This document shows positions 61,733-64,000 of a stretch of DNA of 64,000 nucleotides, piece after piece. Each line of letters begins with the position of its first letter. Within the stretch, counting starts at the first letter, position 1. The notes beneath the pieces are model-generated. The model did not search any database. It was not told the origin of the DNA and saw only the letters and a list, made by a program, of their open reading frames with translations. The position numbers and the translations under genes were made by a program. Origin of the DNA: Modestobacter sp. L9-4 (GTDB taxonomy: Bacteria; Actinomycetota; Actinomycetes; Mycobacteriales; Geodermatophilaceae); assembly GCF_019112525.1 (NCBI RefSeq), contig NZ_CP077800.1, forward strand, positions 2,418,001 to 2,482,000. Direction: 5' to 3'.

Positions 61733-62065
61733 TCAGCGGTCCTGGAGGGCCGCGGTGGCGGACTGGCCGACGGCGACCCAGTGCCGCAACGCCGCGTCGT
61801 CGTCCACCACCTCGGCGGCCACCCGCAGCCAGCCGTCGAGCTCGCGGCCGCGCATGACCATCCGTTCCACCCCGTCGGCCGCGACCATCTCCTCGGTGCG
61901 TGCGGGGTCGCAGCGCACCATCAGCCCGCCCCGGCCACTGGCGGCGACCACCAGGGCGCCCTCGACCAGGAACGCCAGCCCGCCGAACATCGCCTGCTCG
62001 CTGACCCGCGGGTCGGCGGCCAGCTCGGCCCGCAGCCGGTCGGCGAGCTCCCGGTCGTACGTCAT
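61733..62065 (-). CDS. TfoX/Sxy N-terminal domain protein
   Basis: A 110-residue protein matching the TfoX_N domain: SEQAMFGGLAFLVEGALVVA, then GRGGLMVRCDPARTEEMVAA and a final helix DAALRHWVAVGQSA. Sxy/TfoX controls competence in gammaproteobacteria, but stand-alone TfoX_N proteins in actinobacteria have no proven role. ATG start. Downstream gap to the methyltransferase holds the nested inverted repeats. Confidence 0.9.
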   Translation of the reverse strand: MTYDRELADRLRAELAADPRVSEQAMFGGLAFLVEGALVVAASGRGGLMVRCDPARTEEMVAADGVERMVMRGRELDGWLRVAAEVVDDDAALRHWVAVGQSATAALQDR

Positions 62066-62111
62066 GCCCCAGCGTCCCGCCCGCCCGCCGTCCCGGCAAG
62101 ACGCCCGCGGA

Positions 62112-63359
62112 TCAGGCGGTGGCCGGCACCGGGGCCTCGTCGGTGTGCGCGATGTGCCGCAGCGAGCGCCAGATGAGCACCACGAACACCGCCGACCCGG
62201 CGAAGGCGAACCAGAACGGCGCGGTCACCCCGGCGTGCTGGGCGAGCACGCCGCCGATGGCCGAGCCGACCACCAGCCCGCCGTAGACACCGACCTGGTT
62301 GACGCTGCCCACCCGCCCCTGCAGCGCCAGCGGGACGGCGCGTTGCCGCACGGCCACCGACGTCGTCCCCCAGACGAAGGCGTGCGCGCCGAAGACGAAG
62401 AAGACCGGCAGCGCGACCCACGGGCTGGTCGTCAGCGCCAGCGCCAGGTGGGTGAGCGTCTCGATGACCAGGCCGATCCGCATGAGGCCGCTGAGGCTGA
62501 CCCGGCGGGTGATCGCGCCGTAGACGAGCCCGCCGGCCAGGCCCCCGAGCGCGCCGACGGTGGTGACCAGCCCGAACCCGATCTCGCCCAGCCCCAGCCG
62601 CTCGGTGGCGTAGAGCACGAGCACCGACCAGGCCGCGCCGAAGGTGACGTTGAAGATGGCGATGGTCAGCACCAGCGTGCGCACGGCGGGGTGCGCCACC
62701 GCCCAGCGCAGCCCCTCGACGATGTCGTGCCGCAGCGCCCGCGGTGGTCCGGCGGCGGGCTCCCGGGCGGGCAGGACGACGCGGGCGACCAGCACCGCCC
62801 CCAGCCCGATGAGCACCGCCTGCGCGCCCAGCGCCCAGGCCGCGCCGGCGGTGAACAGCGCCGCGCCCAGCGGCGGCCCGGCGAGCTGGTTGACGGTGAT
62901 GAAGCCGGTCTGCAGCCGGGAGTTGGCGACGGCCAGGTCCTCGCGCGCCACCAGCACGGCCACCAGCGTCTGCGAGCTGTTGTCGGCGAACACCTCGGCG
63001 GTGGCCAGCACGAACAGCGCGGCCAGCACCGCGACGATCGACACCCGGTCGGTGGCCACGGCCAGGGTGAGCACGGCCAGCACCGCGGTGCGTGCGACGT
63101 CGACGGTGACGACGATCAGCCGGCGGTCCAGCCGGTCGGTGAGCGCACCGGCGACCAGGGAGAACAGCAACGGCGGCAGCCACTGCACGGTCGCGGCCAG
63201 CGCGACCAGGAACGCGTCGCGGGTGAGCGAGGCGACCAGCAGCGGCCCGGCCGCCAGCGCGACCCCGTCGCCGAGGTTCGAGGTCCAGGACGAGGCGAGC
63301 AGCCACCGGAAGCTCCGCCCCAGCCGGGGCGGGACGACGACGTCGGCGAGGCGGCTCAC
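62112..63359 (-). CDS. MFS transporter (DHA3-like)
   Basis: A 415-residue protein with about 12 helices. Opening FRWLLASSWTSNLGDGVALA and the A-loop VAGALTDRLDRRLIVV place it in the same DHA3-like group as the transporter at 6364-7605. GTG 63359 is chosen; a GTG at 63383 would add eight residues. It probably exports a drug or small hydrophobic compound; substrate unknown. Confidence 0.9.
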   Translation of the reverse strand: MSRLADVVVPPRLGRSFRWLLASSWTSNLGDGVALAAGPLLVASLTRDAFLVALAATVQWLPPLLFSLVAGALTDRLDRRLIVVTVDVARTAVLAVLTLAVATDRVSIVAVLAALFVLATAEVFADNSSQTLVAVLVAREDLAVANSRLQTGFITVNQLAGPPLGAALFTAGAAWALGAQAVLIGLGAVLVARVVLPAREPAAGPPRALRHDIVEGLRWAVAHPAVRTLVLTIAIFNVTFGAAWSVLVLYATERLGLGEIGFGLVTTVGALGGLAGGLVYGAITRRVSLSGLMRIGLVIETLTHLALALTTSPWVALPVFFVFGAHAFVWGTTSVAVRQRAVPLALQGRVGSVNQVGVYGGLVVGSAIGGVLAQHAGVTAPFWFAFAGSAVFVVLIWRSLRHIAHTDEAPVPATA

Positions 63360-63456
63360 GAGGAGGGAACCTAGCCGCGTCACGGTCCACGGTCGTCCGC
63401 ATTCCGCTCTGGGCGCAGGCCGCCTGCCCTCCCGGGGCGTCGCCGTCCCGTGAGGT

Positions 63457-63501
63457 CTGCGATCTCGTGGCCTCCGGTGCCGGGAGACCACGAGATCGCA
63501 G
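63457..63501. terminator. Inverted repeat downstream of TipA-like gene
   Basis: CTGCGATCTCGTGG at 63457-63470 is the exact inverse of 63488-63501, 17 bases apart, ending 11 bases before the stop of the TipA-like gene (minus strand). It is a terminator for that gene or an operator for the MFS gene whose start lies about 100 bases further on. Confidence 0.55.
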
Positions 63502-63511
63502 CACTCGCGCG

Positions 63512-64000
63512 TCAGCCGCCCTGGCGGGCGGCGTTGGCCTGGACGGCGGTGCTCACGTACTGCGCCAGGCCGGGGGCGCGCTGGTCGTAGTGGGCGGTGA
63601 AGCGCTCGTCCTCGACGTACATCCGCCCCAGTCCGGCGTGCACCTCGGGCGAGCAGTCGTAGAACCACCGGCTGATGTGCTGCCGGTGCTCCTCGGCGAG
63701 GTCCATCGGGCCGGGGGCGTCCGCGGGCGTCCCGGCGGCCAGTGCCGCGGCGAACCGGCCCTCGACGTCGTCGGTCTCGGCCTGGACCTGCAGCCAGTCC
63801 GCCTTCGTCATCGCCGCCGTCCGGCGCCGGGACTGCGCCCACGCCTCGGTCTCGCCCCACCGCTCCTCGGCCTCGGCGGCGTGCTCCTCCGGGAGCCGGT
63901 CGCCGAACACCGCGAACCGTTCCTCCGGGGTCAGGGAGATCCCCATCTGCCGTGCCTCCATCTCCTTCTCGACGGCCGCGACCATCGCCGAGGTGGCCTC
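63512..64000 (-). CDS. MerR/TipA-type regulator, C-terminal TipAS domain (cut by the window end)
   Basis: The visible C-terminal 162 residues (open to the window edge; the frame continues above the ATG at 63985 with EATSA) match the TipAS antibiotic-recognition domain: MGISLTPEERFAVFGDRLPE near the start and ISRWFYDCSPEVHAGLGRMY near the end, the segment around the drug-binding cleft. The MerR helix-turn-helix should lie beyond 64000. TipA proteins bind thiopeptide-type compounds and switch on export genes, so the adjacent MFS transporter downstream is a natural target. Confidence 0.85.
   Translation of the reverse strand, partial: EATSAMVAAVEKEMEARQMGISLTPEERFAVFGDRLPEEHAAEAEERWGETEAWAQSRRRTAAMTKADWLQVQAETDDVEGRFAAALAAGTPADAPGPMDLAEEHRQHISRWFYDCSPEVHAGLGRMYVEDERFTAHYDQRAPGLAQYVSTAVQANAARQGG

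Overview
The window is 64 kb of very GC-rich DNA (about 74 percent by eye) with dense genes, many GTG starts, ANTAR, STAS, SEC-C/DUF5926 and bPH2 proteins, a DUF485-ActP pair and SigE-type sigma factors. This points to a high-GC actinobacterium, most like the Geodermatophilaceae (Blastococcus, Modestobacter, Geodermatophilus). That placement is inference from gene content and style; no rRNA gene is present to confirm it. I found 59 protein genes, two of them cut by the window ends. I see no tRNA, rRNA, CRISPR array, insertion sequence, phage gene or origin. No gap between genes exceeds 300 bases.

Region 1 (1-9400): the start of a probable MBL-fold hydrolase, a MacB-like ABC exporter (permease and ATPase), a NarL-type two-component system whose kinase has a duplicated membrane module, an MFS transporter, a universal stress protein and a Rieske oxygenase with a second, cluster-less Rieske-like module. 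Region 2 (9401-19619): DUF485 and an acetate-type symporter behind a CRP-like palindrome, manganese catalase, a membrane protein with a divergent TetR regulator, a cytosolic kinase and divergent response regulator, two bPH2 proteins, a rhodanese and an acyltransferase-like protein.

Region 3 (19891-25776) is the most interesting block: a secreted DUF4331 protein with a C-terminal anchor, a class F-like sortase, a membrane-anchored TPR protein and a NicO-type nickel/cobalt transporter with a long His-rich tandem repeat. The last three genes form a very tight operon. Region 4 (25825-32419): acyl-CoA synthetase, GH5 glycosidase and a second MacB-like ABC exporter.

Region 5 (32573-41920) is a complete L-arabinose uptake and catabolism locus: a ChvE/MmsAB-type ABC importer, a LacI-family regulator, and araB, araD and araA, with two matching operator-like palindromes and strong hairpins at the joints. 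Arabinose would be imported, isomerised to ribulose (AraA), phosphorylated (AraB) and epimerised to xylulose 5-phosphate (AraD).

Region 6 (41944-48542) holds an ANTAR-STAS fusion, an MmyB-type regulator divergent from an SDR, a TetR regulator divergent from DUF4267 and SnoaL genes, and a SigE-type sigma factor with a coupled membrane protein. Region 7 (48627-64000) holds a P450, DUF5926, a CtaG-like protein, an ECF sigma divergent from its zinc-finger anti-sigma factor, arginine deiminase, DUF3352, a TetR/SDR pair around a perfect palindrome, a STAS protein, an AGPS-like flavoprotein, a methyltransferase, a TfoX-like protein, an MFS transporter and the C-terminus of a TipA-like regulator.

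Several genes (kinase at 6184, TetR at 13777, P450 at 49838, DUF5926 at 49915, TetR at 57611) have a TANNNT box 6-7 bases before the start codon, which suggests leaderless mRNAs.
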